Shown in pieces: positions 8,271-16,608 of a DNA stretch of 64,000 nt. The position numbers were made by a program, and so were the translations under genes. How positions within the stretch are numbered: the stretch's first letter is position 1; the number at the start of each line of letters is the position of its first letter. Under the pieces are notes generated by a model that had not been told where the DNA came from, ran no database searches, and saw nothing but the letters and a program-made list of their open reading frames with translations. Origin of the DNA: Ancylobacter crimeensis (GTDB taxonomy: Bacteria > Pseudomonadota > Alphaproteobacteria > Rhizobiales > Xanthobacteraceae). The stretch covers positions 428,396 to 492,395 of the forward strand of contig NZ_JALKCH010000001.1 of the NCBI RefSeq assembly GCF_023016805.1. Reading direction: 5' to 3'.

Positions 8271-10682
8271 TCAGGTCATCCCCCTGAAATCTCCGGGCGG
8301 CGTGATAGCGCGCCCGCAATTCGTCGCTGCGGCAAACCGCTCGGGACGATGCACATTTCCCGCTGCAGCCCAGTCTCTCAGTTCCGCGATCGTCATGGGC
8401 GGGCCGATACCGTAGCCTTGGAAGTAATCGCAGCCGGCGGCAATCAGCGTCTGCCATTTTTCGGCGGAATCGATGCCCTCCGCAACAACATGCATGTTCT
8501 CAGCATGGCAGAGTGAAATAAGGGCCTGCAAGGTGTCGATTGATTTCCGCTCGATGAGATGATCAAGAAAATAGCGGTCAAGCTTGATCGTATCGATTTC
8601 ATATTGCAGAAGGTTCAAAACCGACGTGAACCCTGCGCCGAAATCGTCCATCGCAATATGGACACCTTCCCTGCGCAGGGCGACGATTGAATTGAAGACG
8701 TTTTCATTCTCGAGGGGCACGGTTTCGGTCAGTTCGATGACGATCCGTGGCGACGGCACGCCATAAGCTTTGATGCGTTCGCGCAGGAACGGGACCAGGG
8801 TTGTCTCGGTGAGCTCGGCAGAGGAAACATTTATCGACAGGAACGGATCGGTTCCGAGGGTTTCCGCCAGATGTTCATAATCGGACAAGGCGTGATCCAC
8901 GACCCAGCGGTCAATTTCCGCAAACATGCCGTTTCGCTCGGCAAGAGGCATGAAATCGGCCGGTGAAATCGGGCCGAAGATCGGCGACGTCCAACGCAAC
9001 AGCGCCTCGCAGGCTCCGATGGTGCCGTCGCGGTCACTGATAGGCATATAGACGAGATGGAATTCGGCATCAGGGACGATGCGTGTCATTTCGCCCTGTA
9101 TCAGGCGGGCTCGTCCGCGTTCCGTCTCGATTTCATCGGAAAAATGCACGACGCGATTCCGACCGCGCGCCTTTGCCTCCTGCATCGCGGCGTCGGCATT
9201 GGCGACAAGCTCTTGCACGCTCTTTGCGTGGTCGGGATAGCTGGCGATCCCGATGCTGATGCCCACGGGATAAAAGTCGTGGCCGAGGGCAAAACCATCG
9301 CTGAACAGGTCAAGAATCGCGTCGGCTATCGGACTTGCATCCCGTTCGACAACCGACAGGAGGACGGCGAATTCGTCACCGGACAGCCGCGCCACCGTTG
9401 CAGCGGCGCCATGGGCGTGGTGCAGCACCACACGTTCCACGGATTGCGCCACGTTGGCCAACACCAAATCTCCGACGGCGTGGCCGTAACGGTCATTGAT
9501 GAGCTTGAAATGATGAATGTCGAGGAAGAGCAGGGTTAGCGGGGCGCCCGTCAACTGGGCTTGCGCGAGCGCTTCTTCCGCCATGATATTGAAATGCGGC
9601 CGATTGGGGATCGCGGTCAGCGTGTCGGTGTAAGTGGCGGCGCGGGCACGGGCCAGAGAATCCCGTGTCTTTTGCTGCAATATCTTGAGGTTGTTTCTCA
9701 GCCGCCCGACCTCGATGCCGGAGCGGCCCGCTGCATCGAAGTCATTGCGATGGCCATCCACGATTTCCGATGCCTGCCGATCCAGCTCAGCGATCGGGCG
9801 CGTCACGAATGTGCGGATGAGGAGGAGCAATACTCCGATAGAGACGAGGCTGATCGCCAACGTCCCGACGACGAGGAAGATCTTCAGTCGGGCAAGCAGT
9901 CGGGGCAGGTAGTCGGCATGGGGTGTGATGCGGACATAGGTCGCGCTGCCGATCCGGCCGGCCCCCGAAAGCGTGGCCAAGGCAGGCAGCGGCTGATCAC
10001 CCATCTCGATCGGGGTCTGATAAGCGGCCTCGATCTTGCTCCAGATGTCGAGCAGCCGCAGCGGGCGGATCGCGACCTGTACGAGCGCCGCGTTGCTGCC
10101 GGGCTGGGCGCTTGCCTCGCTCCGCGGCTCGTCTTCGACGATATTTCCAACCACCAAAAGAGATGTGTGGCCGTCGGTGAGGTAGATATCCCGGCTGGGT
10201 GAGGTTTCCCCGGTCCACTGTTTGCCAGCAAGGTTTACCTGCTCCTGCGAAATGCCGGCAAACGGGTCTCCGCTATTGTCGTGGTAATAGGTCATGCTCC
10301 GGTTGGGCGCGAAGATCGCGAGCGAGGCGAAGGCATCGCGGTCCCCCATCAGCGCAGTGACCGTATCCTCCAGCCGCCTCGCGAGTGCGTCGATGCGCGC
10401 GTTCTCCCGATGGTCCCGAAGAAGAGCAGGAAGCTCGGGTGCAGCATCAAGCACCGAAAGAACGCTGCGCGCGACCGTCTCGTCGCTTCGATATGCCATT
10501 TCCAGCGCGTCGATCTGGCGTTCGAGGCGCGCTGTCTCCAGCCGGATCAGCGTTTCGCGTTGAGCGAGATACACAAGGCTGGCCGCGAGAGCATAGCCGG
10601 CCAGAAGTACCGGAAGAATCAATAACAGGACGCGTCGATCAAGCGTCACGTTCGCGCACCAGCCCGTTCGACATGCAGGCAT
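8271..10682 (-). CDS. Membrane sensor with HAMP, GGDEF and EAL domains
   Basis: A c-di-GMP turnover protein of about 803 residues. Order: N-terminal transmembrane helix (LLLILPVLLAGYALAASLVYL), a periplasmic sensing region of ~220 residues, a second helix (IFLVVGTLAISLVSIGVLLLL), HAMP linker, GGDEF, then EAL. The GGDEF motif reads SGDEF, and no RxxD inhibitory site precedes it. The EAL domain keeps the usual catalytic set: EALLRW, INVSS, ELTET, DDFGAGFTS, IKLDR, AEGID and QGYGIGPP. Phosphodiesterase activity is therefore likely; cyclase activity is uncertain. ATG 10682 is used; GTG 10649 just before the first helix is also plausible. Confidence 0.93.
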   Translation of the reverse strand: MPACRTGWCANVTLDRRVLLLILPVLLAGYALAASLVYLAQRETLIRLETARLERQIDALEMAYRSDETVARSVLSVLDAAPELPALLRDHRENARIDALARRLEDTVTALMGDRDAFASLAIFAPNRSMTYYHDNSGDPFAGISQEQVNLAGKQWTGETSPSRDIYLTDGHTSLLVVGNIVEDEPRSEASAQPGSNAALVQVAIRPLRLLDIWSKIEAAYQTPIEMGDQPLPALATLSGAGRIGSATYVRITPHADYLPRLLARLKIFLVVGTLAISLVSIGVLLLLIRTFVTRPIAELDRQASEIVDGHRNDFDAAGRSGIEVGRLRNNLKILQQKTRDSLARARAATYTDTLTAIPNRPHFNIMAEEALAQAQLTGAPLTLLFLDIHHFKLINDRYGHAVGDLVLANVAQSVERVVLHHAHGAAATVARLSGDEFAVLLSVVERDASPIADAILDLFSDGFALGHDFYPVGISIGIASYPDHAKSVQELVANADAAMQEAKARGRNRVVHFSDEIETERGRARLIQGEMTRIVPDAEFHLVYMPISDRDGTIGACEALLRWTSPIFGPISPADFMPLAERNGMFAEIDRWVVDHALSDYEHLAETLGTDPFLSINVSSAELTETTLVPFLRERIKAYGVPSPRIVIELTETVPLENENVFNSIVALRREGVHIAMDDFGAGFTSVLNLLQYEIDTIKLDRYFLDHLIERKSIDTLQALISLCHAENMHVVAEGIDSAEKWQTLIAAGCDYFQGYGIGPPMTIAELRDWAAAGNVHRPERFAAATNCGRAITPPGDFRGMT

Positions 10683-11513
10683 GCGGAAATGTGATGCCGG
10701 CCATCCCGCCCTTTGCCTAACCCATGTAAATCGCGGCGAAACGGAAAACGGCCCGCTGCAGAGCAAGGCAGGTCACGGTGCTGAATGGCGCCGTCCCACG
10801 CTTGTCCCTGCTGTTTCCGCGTGGCCGTGGCGTTGTGCCCGCGGCCGACCCCCGATCTCAACATCGCCCCGCCAGCCTGATCGCTGTCCTGCCCGCTTCC
10901 CTCACATTGTCATCCCAGCATAATGCAGGCGCATCGGCACGACCATGCAGTATTGGGAGAGGCAAATGGCCTCTTTATAGGGTGGCGATGAGAGATGCAG
11001 GAACGGAAAGGCAGGCAACACTGCCCTCAGGGACGAAGCCTGCAAAAACAGGGACTGATGCCCCGTGAGGATTTTTTTCGGGTATCTCGGTAAGGATTGA
11101 CGTCCGGCGCGGGGTCTCTCGGAGCAGCTCACGCTGCCTTTGCGGCAGATCGTCGCCACGTGCAAAGGTTTGCCGGCCGGATGGCCACGCAAGCTCCGAC
11201 AAGGTCGGCCTTGCTTGACGACGTCCCCTTTAGCGCTGATGGCGGGCAGTAGGAGCAAATTGCGTCGAGAGTGGAACGGTGGCTGTAGAGATTGCACATG
11301 GGCCGCAGGCCCGCATGGGTGCCGCAGCAGGGCACGGCCAGCTATCGCGAAACCAAGGGGGCTGGCCAGGCGAGGGAGGGAAGAAACAAATGCCAAACGC
11401 GAGTCGGGACTTTCTGTTACGAAACAGTTTATTCGGGCCTGTTTCGTTCCGTATCCAGACCTCTCGCGGCGCCGCGTCTAGCAGAAAAATAAGTGTTAAA
11501 TCAAGAACATAGA
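10683..11513. other. Intergenic region without a convincing gene
   Basis: About 830 bases between the GGDEF/EAL gene and tRNA-Arg. Open frames here have compositions typical of non-coding GC-rich DNA (Arg/Ser/Pro-rich) and no domain I recognise. No tRNA-like cloverleaf or strong terminator was seen. Base composition becomes more AT-rich towards 11,480-11,510, next to the tRNA. Confidence 0.5.
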
Positions 11514-11590
11514 TGGCGACCGCGCCTGGGCTCGAACCAGGGACCTGCCGCTTAGAAGGCGGCTGCTCTATCCAGCTGAGCTACGCGGCC
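11514..11590 (-). tRNA. tRNA-Arg (anticodon TCT)
   Basis: On the minus strand a complete 77-nt cloverleaf is seen. The acceptor stem GGCCGCG pairs with CGCGGTC, discriminator is G, and CCA is encoded (tgg at 11514-11516). The anticodon stem CCGCC/GGCGG-like arm encloses loop CTTCTAA, giving TCT. The T arm contains GGTTCGAGCC. Confidence 0.93.
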
Positions 11591-11660
11591 TCGCCTGAAA
11601 ACGGAAAACCGAGCCCCGGGGAGGGCGCGGCATCCGGGACGGCGTGCAAGGGCATCTGTT

Positions 11661-11966
11661 TCAGTGCGTCCACTGGCCGACGCGACGGAAACTGAAATTG
11701 TCCGAATAGGCGATGCGGCGGCGGGTTGCCTCCTTCGGCTCCTGCACCTGGTAGGCGATGCCGTGCTTCTCGGCATAGGCGATCGCTTCTTCCTTGGTGT
11801 CGAAGCGCAGGCGGAGCTGGCTCTTCATGTCGCTGGAGCTGGTGTAACCCATCAGCGGCTCGACCTCGCGGGCGCGCTCGGGCTCGTAATCAAGCACCCA
11901 GAGCTTGGTCTTCGCCGTACCGGACTGCATCGCGTTGCGTGCCGGCTTGTAGATGCGGGCCACCAT
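11661..11966 (-). CDS. NDUFS4-like complex I accessory subunit (ETC complex I subunit)
   Basis: The 101-residue protein from ATG 11966 matches the alphaproteobacterial ETC complex I subunit family, homologous to mitochondrial NDUFS4 (AQDQ, 18 kDa). Seen: [16 protein letters not shown] at the start, the [10 protein letters not shown] segment, [18 protein letters not shown] in the middle and the SDNFSFRR ending near the C terminus. A strong gaggg ribosome-binding site precedes the start. It is thought to stabilise NADH:quinone oxidoreductase at the inner membrane. It lies between two tRNA genes on the same strand. Confidence 0.9.
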   Translation of the reverse strand: MVARIYKPARNAMQSGTAKTKLWVLDYEPERAREVEPLMGYTSSSDMKSQLRLRFDTKEEAIAYAEKHGIAYQVQEPKEATRRRIAYSDNFSFRRVGQWTH

Positions 11967-12018
11967 CTTCCCTCGCTCCCTTTTTCGCGGCGTCCTGCCG
12001 GATCGGCGGCCTGTCGGC

Positions 12019-12095
12019 TGGTCGGGGCAGCAGGATTCGAACCTGCGACCTGAAGTACCCAAAACTTCCGCGCTACCGGGCTGCGCTATGCCCCG
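12019..12095 (-). tRNA. tRNA-Pro (anticodon TGG)
   Basis: A 77-nt minus-strand tRNA with acceptor CGGGGCA/TGCCCCG, discriminator A, encoded CCA (12019-12021), anticodon arm GAAGT-TTTGGGT-ACTTC giving TGG, and T arm with GGTTCGAATCC. The A at position 73 and the C at position 1 fit prolyl tRNA. Confidence 0.93.
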
Positions 12096-12402
12096 TCCGG
12101 CAGGCCGGCCCGGCAGGGCCAGTACACGTCGCGCCGGCTGGCGCCAGCGTTTCCATGCCACTGTCGGATCGCACGAAGGGTAGGGGACCGTCAAGGTATT
12201 CCAGGCAATGCCGCAAGCCTCCCAGATCTGCCCAGCAGCAGTCCTTTTCATTTGATCTGCCGGACCGGCACCAAATTACCGGAGCAAATACACGGCGGCG
12301 TGAAGGAACCTGTCGACGTGCTAACGGTTATCGCTGCGAATGTGCTGATGATGAAGCATCCCTGCACATTAAGATAAACTTGATCCGAGACGGAGATTTG
12401 TT
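12096..12402. other. Intergenic region upstream of a small secreted protein gene
   Basis: About 307 bases with no recognisable gene. The last 50 bases are more AT-rich than the surroundings and probably hold the promoter of the next gene; no clear consensus -35/-10 pair stands out. Confidence 0.4.
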
Positions 12403-12684
12403 ATGCGGAAGATCATTCTTGCTGCGTCCACCCTCGGTGTTCTGGCCATGGGCGGCGTAGTGAACGCCAATGCACAGACTTACATGGAGACCGCCCAGCC
12501 CTATGGCTATCAGTCCGGCCCCGTCGTCTACGAAGGTCGCAATACCTATGTCGGCCCGGAGCGTCCCACTTATTACTATGACGGCATCACCAACAGGGAT
12601 CAGGCCTACAATACCCAGTGGACCCAGCCGGGCGATGCGGCCATCCTGAATCAGGAACGTGCCAACGAGCGTTCGCGTCGCTAA
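12403..12684 (+). CDS. Small secreted hypothetical protein
   Basis: A 93-residue protein with a classic signal peptide (MRKIILAASTLGVLAMGGVVNANAQ, cleavage after ANA near residue 24) and a Tyr/Pro-rich mature region with no family I recognise. A ggag ribosome-binding site precedes the ATG and a strong intrinsic terminator follows, so it is likely a monocistronic, well-expressed periplasmic or surface protein. Confidence 0.8.
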   Translation: MRKIILAASTLGVLAMGGVVNANAQTYMETAQPYGYQSGPVVYEGRNTYVGPERPTYYYDGITNRDQAYNTQWTQPGDAAILNQERANERSRR

Positions 12685-12721
12685 CGCGAAGCATCCAGAG
12701 CCGATCACGATCGATGGAGTG

Positions 12722-12749
12722 AAAGGCGGGCGCAAGCCCGCCTTTTTTC
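12722..12749 (+). terminator. Rho-independent terminator
   Basis: A 9-bp perfect stem (aaggcgggc / gcccgcctt) with a GCAA loop at 12723-12744 runs directly into six T residues. It ends the transcript of the small secreted protein gene. Confidence 0.9.
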
Positions 12750-12892
12750 GGTTTCGACGTCTCTGGGCCAATGGTGCAAGATCGGCTGCAGCAGCTTCCT
12801 GAGCGGCTCGACTTGACGTGCGCACGCCAACGCCGCTTGATCGCCGCTTCCGCATTCGGTGCGATCGTCTGCCCCCGGTCCTGGAGCATTCC

Positions 12893-14152
12893 ATGAACAC
12901 GCATTCCGGCCTTCACGTCGACACGCTGTCCCACGATGTGCGGCTCGACCGTCTCGCCGAAGTGGCCGTGCATGTCGGCCTTGGGCTTGCGGAAGGGCAG
13001 GAACTGGTGATGACGGCGTCGCTCGATGCACTGCCGTTGGCGCGACGCATCACCCGCCACGCCTATGCCGCCGGCGCGTGTCTCGTCACCACACTCTTCA
13101 CCGACGAGGAAGCGAGCCTGATGCGCTTTCGCGAGGGATCCGATTCCAGCTTCGACCACGCGGCGGGCTGGCTCTATGAGGGGATGGCGGGGGCCTTCCG
13201 GTCCGGCGCGGCCCGTCTCGCCATCTCCGGCGAAAACCCGACCTTGCTTGCCGGAGAGGATCCTGAAAAAGTTTCGCGTGCAAACCGCGCCCGTTCCAAG
13301 GCTTACATGCCGGCCCTGTCGCTGATCGCGGGTTTCGACATCAACTGGACCATCGTATCCGCCGCTTCGCCGGCCTGGGCAAAGGCGGTCTTCCCAGAAG
13401 ATCCGGAAGAGATCGCGATGGCGAAGCTTTGGCACGCCATCTTCGCGGCGTCGCGCGTGGATACGCCCGACCCGGTCGCGGCCTGGCGCGAGCACAATGA
13501 CGAGTTGTCACGCCGTACCCGGATGCTGAACGGGAATCGCTTCCATTCCCTGCGATTCCACGGGCCGGGTACAGACCTCGTCATCGGGCTTGCCGATGAT
13601 CACGAATGGGCGGGCGGGGCCTCGACCGCGAAGAACGGCATTGTCTGCAACGCCAACATCCCGACGGAAGAGGTGTTCACCACGCCGCACCGCATGCGGG
13701 TGGATGGCGTCGTCCGCAGCACCAAGCCGCTCTCCTACCAGGGCACGCTGATCCAGGACATCGCCGTGCGCTTCGAGGCTGGCCGCATCGTCGAGGCGCA
13801 GGCCCGCACCGGGCTCGACGTGCTGAGCAAGGTGCTCGATACCGACGAGGGATCCCGCCGGCTCGGCGAGGTCGCCCTCGTGCCGCATTCCTCCCCGATA
13901 TCCAAGAGTGGCTTGCTGTTCTTCAACACGCTCTATGACGAAAATGCCGCGAGCCATATCGCTCTTGGCCAGTCCTACAGCAAATGCTTCGTGAACGGCG
14001 GCAGCCTGAGCGCTGACGAGCTGGCCGCCCGCGGCGCCAATGCGAGCCTCATCCACATCGACTGGATGATAGGCTCGGGCGAGATCGATGTAGACGGGCT
14101 CGACGCCGCCGGAGAGGCTCGGCCTGTGATGCGTGGTGGCGAGTGGGTCTGA
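12893..14152 (+). CDS. M29 family aminopeptidase
   Basis: A 419-residue thermophilic-type metalloaminopeptidase (PepS/AmpS/AP-T family M29), cytoplasmic, releasing N-terminal amino acids from peptides with two metal ions. Family landmarks are AISGENPTLLAGEDPEKV near residue 105, the metal-binding region NIPTEEVFTTPHR near residue 260, and the C-terminal SHIALGQSY and HIDWMIGSG motifs. ATG 12893 has a ggag ribosome-binding site. It is about 80 bases upstream of the OmpA-family gene on the same strand. Confidence 0.93.
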   Translation: MNTHSGLHVDTLSHDVRLDRLAEVAVHVGLGLAEGQELVMTASLDALPLARRITRHAYAAGACLVTTLFTDEEASLMRFREGSDSSFDHAAGWLYEGMAGAFRSGAARLAISGENPTLLAGEDPEKVSRANRARSKAYMPALSLIAGFDINWTIVSAASPAWAKAVFPEDPEEIAMAKLWHAIFAASRVDTPDPVAAWREHNDELSRRTRMLNGNRFHSLRFHGPGTDLVIGLADDHEWAGGASTAKNGIVCNANIPTEEVFTTPHRMRVDGVVRSTKPLSYQGTLIQDIAVRFEAGRIVEAQARTGLDVLSKVLDTDEGSRRLGEVALVPHSSPISKSGLLFFNTLYDENAASHIALGQSYSKCFVNGGSLSADELAARGANASLIHIDWMIGSGEIDVDGLDAAGEARPVMRGGEWV

Positions 14153-14232
14153 AGCTGTCGGCCATGTAGAGTGTGAGGCGTTGCGGCCCGGCGGGGATGA
14201 TCCGTGCCGCGACGAGGGGAGAAGTGGACGTG

Positions 14233-16338
14233 ATGTGTCGCTGGCAGGCTTGGTGGAAGGGCCTGGTGCCATTGGCGTTGCTCGCGCTGGTGGCGGTGTT
14301 CTTTGCCCGCGCGCCTCTGGAGGGCGCGCTGGCCGATCGTGCCGACGATCTGCTGAACGAGATCGGGGAATCCTGGGCGCGGGCGAGCTTTGATGGCCGC
14401 GATGCGCAGCTTGTCGGAGAGGCCCTGTCGGAAGAAGCGCGGGTAAAGGTACGCAGCGAGCTCTCCCGCATGTCGGGCGTGCGCATAGTGGACGATCGTA
14501 CCACGCTGCTGCCCGAGCGCCGGCCCTTTACCTTCTCGGTCATTCGCGACGGGTTGAATGTGCGGCTGGAAGGCTATGTGCCGTCTCGCTACGCACGCAC
14601 CCGCATCGTGGAGGCTGCCCGCAACATGGCGCCGGACGTGAAGGTTTCGGGCGATGACGGCCTCGTCCGCGCTCGCGGCGTGCCGGCCGGCGACTTCGCC
14701 GGCGTGGTGGCGTTCGGCATCGACCAGCTCGCCAGGATGCCGGCGGGTCGGGTGACGATCTCGGACGATTCGTTCTCGATCGAAGGTCGCGCCCCCGACT
14801 TCACCACCTATGACGCGTTGGAGGTCACGGTCCGGACCGACCTGCCGGTCGACTTCAAACTTGCGCGTTTCGCCGTGCTGCCACCGACCGTGTCGCCTTT
14901 CATCTGGTCTGCCGAGCGCGAGGACGACGGCGTTCTGCTCGCCGGCTACATTCCGCTCGGCGACGCGAGGCGGGCGCTGCTCGATGCCGTGCGCGGAGCG
15001 GTGCCCGGTGCGGCGATCTCGGATCAGCTTCGCCTTGCGGACGGAGCGCCGAATGCCGATGGCTGGCTGAAGGCGGCGGCCTATGCGCTGCAACAGCTTG
15101 GCCGCCTGCCGGGGGGCAAGGTCGGGCTCTCGGACACCTCGATTAGCATCGAGGGGCGGGCACCCGATTTCGCAGCCTATGACGCGCTTGCCGCGGCCCG
15201 TCGCGCTGTGCCGGAGGGTTATACACTGGCGCGTTTCGCGGTTGAACCGCCGACCGTTGCGCCCTTTACCTTCGGTGTCCTGAAGGGGATGAACCGCATC
15301 CGCCTTGTCGGTTATGCGCCGTCCGAGGATGCCAAGCGGCTGCTTCAGGATGCGGTACGTGCCGCATTTCCCGGTACTGCCGTCTCCGACGAGATGCGCA
15401 TCGCCTCAGGAGGCCCACCGGCGGAGGCCTTCGTTGCAGCGGTGTCTTTCGGCGTCAGTCAGCTCGGAAAACTGCGGACAGGCGAATTCAGGGGCTACGG
15501 GACCGCTTTCAGCCTGACCGGCGAGGCGCTCGATTCCGTCGCCTTCGGCGCCGTCAGCGCCGCACTCAAGGGCGAGATACCGGGCGGCTTCAAGGTGTCG
15601 TCGTCCGATGTGCGACCGCCTCTGGTGTCACCTTACGTGTTCGGCCTCAGGCGCGATGCGGATGGGCTTACCGTGTCGGGCTTCTATCCCGACGCCGCCG
15701 TCCACGATCATCTGCTGCAGGAAGCGCGTAGCCAGTTCCTCGGCACACCCGTAAACGATGTCTCCTCCATCGCTTTCGGCGCGCCGGAAGGTTTCGGCCG
15801 TGCCGCCGAGGTCGCACTGCGCGAACTGGCGCGGCTGGACAATGGCGAGGTGCGTTTCGACGATCTCAAGCTGCACATGACCGGAACCGCGCTCTTTCCC
15901 TCCGCGGTCGATTCGATCCGCACCGTGCTGGCGGCGAACCTGCCGAAGGGATTCAGCGTCGAGCTGGCGCTCGATGTCGCCCCGCCCCCGGCGCCCATGG
16001 ACGGACGCAGCTGCCAGAAGGCGCTGGCGGATACGCTGGCCAAGGCAGGCCCGCTGTTCGCGCCGGCCAGCGCTGCGCTTGCTCCGGGCAGCCACGGCGT
16101 GCTGGATCACCTCGCGGCCATCGTGACCGGCTGCCCTGAGGCGACCATCGAGATCGCAGCTCACGCCGACGCCCAGGAGAGTGGAGGGGATACGGACAAT
16201 GCCCAGTCCGCTGCCCGGGCGCGCGCCGTTGCGGATTATTTCGCGCAGGCCGGCATTTCGGCCCAGCGCCTGCTTGCCGGCGGGAGCGCAGCGGATGCGG
16301 CGGCACCCGGCGAGCGCGTGCAGTTCATTGTGAGGTAG
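14233..16338 (+). CDS. OmpA-family protein with four internal BON-like repeats
   Basis: A protein of about 701 residues. One N-terminal transmembrane segment (LVPLALLALVAVFFA) anchors it, so the rest is probably periplasmic. Four tandem repeats of ~123 residues follow, each opening with a PxTVSPFxW/F-like phrase, a GY(V/I/A)P segment, and a second SIEGRAPDF-like segment. Repeats 1-3 are clearest (IEGRAPDF occurs twice; LTGEALD and MTGTALF are its later forms). The C terminus is an OmpA-like peptidoglycan-binding domain (IEIAAHADAQE near residue 640; SAARARAVADYFAQAGI). An inner-membrane-to-peptidoglycan link is inferred. ATG 14233 was chosen; GTG 14224 and 14230 are alternatives. It is followed at once by two tiny membrane-protein genes. 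Confidence 0.85.
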   Translation: MCRWQAWWKGLVPLALLALVAVFFARAPLEGALADRADDLLNEIGESWARASFDGRDAQLVGEALSEEARVKVRSELSRMSGVRIVDDRTTLLPERRPFTFSVIRDGLNVRLEGYVPSRYARTRIVEAARNMAPDVKVSGDDGLVRARGVPAGDFAGVVAFGIDQLARMPAGRVTISDDSFSIEGRAPDFTTYDALEVTVRTDLPVDFKLARFAVLPPTVSPFIWSAEREDDGVLLAGYIPLGDARRALLDAVRGAVPGAAISDQLRLADGAPNADGWLKAAAYALQQLGRLPGGKVGLSDTSISIEGRAPDFAAYDALAAARRAVPEGYTLARFAVEPPTVAPFTFGVLKGMNRIRLVGYAPSEDAKRLLQDAVRAAFPGTAVSDEMRIASGGPPAEAFVAAVSFGVSQLGKLRTGEFRGYGTAFSLTGEALDSVAFGAVSAALKGEIPGGFKVSSSDVRPPLVSPYVFGLRRDADGLTVSGFYPDAAVHDHLLQEARSQFLGTPVNDVSSIAFGAPEGFGRAAEVALRELARLDNGEVRFDDLKLHMTGTALFPSAVDSIRTVLAANLPKGFSVELALDVAPPPAPMDGRSCQKALADTLAKAGPLFAPASAALAPGSHGVLDHLAAIVTGCPEATIEIAAHADAQESGGDTDNAQSAARARAVADYFAQAGISAQRLLAGGSAADAAAPGERVQFIVR

Positions 16339-16342
16339 GGCG

Positions 16343-16471
16343 ATGTTCTTTCTGGCTTACGAACTCTGGCCCTATCTCCTCGCCGCACTCGCGATCGGCC
16401 TGGTCACCGGTTGGCGCAGCGGCTGTTCGCCTGCGCGGCAGGCGGCGATGGGGCAGGAGCAGCGGTCATGA
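16343..16471 (+). CDS. Small membrane protein (42 aa)
   Basis: A short ORF starting 4 bases after the OmpA-family stop, with a gaggtaggg ribosome-binding site. It encodes one transmembrane helix (YELWPYLLAALAIGLVTGW) and a short polar tail with RSGCSPARQ. Its stop overlaps the next start, which argues that it is translated. No family assigned; similar micro-proteins are often found beside OmpA-family genes in Hyphomicrobiales (from memory, not checked). Confidence 0.6.
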   Translation: MFFLAYELWPYLLAALAIGLVTGWRSGCSPARQAAMGQEQRS

Positions 16472-16575
16472 TCTGGTTCGCCATCGAGACCTGCGCGCTG
16501 CTTCTTGCGGCCTATGTCGTCGGCTGTGTCGGCGGATGCTGGCTGAGGCGTGCCGTGAAGGGCCGCCCGGTCTGA
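16468..16575 (+). CDS. Small membrane protein (35 aa)
   Basis: Begins at the ATG overlapping the previous stop (ATGA) and encodes one helix (ETCALLLAAYVVGCVGGCW) ending in basic residues (LRRAVKGRPV), the positive-inside pattern. Its layout resembles the preceding 42-residue protein (helix, then Gly/Cys/Trp, then Arg), so the two may be a diverged pair. Function unknown. Confidence 0.55.
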   Translation: MIWFAIETCALLLAAYVVGCVGGCWLRRAVKGRPV

Positions 16576-16608
16576 TGCCGGGCGGGCTCTGCGGCGCGGC
16601 CGAAGGCC

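Noticed and set aside
10902..11396. 164-codon leftward open frame in the gap before tRNA-Arg
   Set aside because: Ser/Arg/Pro/Leu-rich with no signal peptide, domain or ribosome-binding site; not convincing as a gene.
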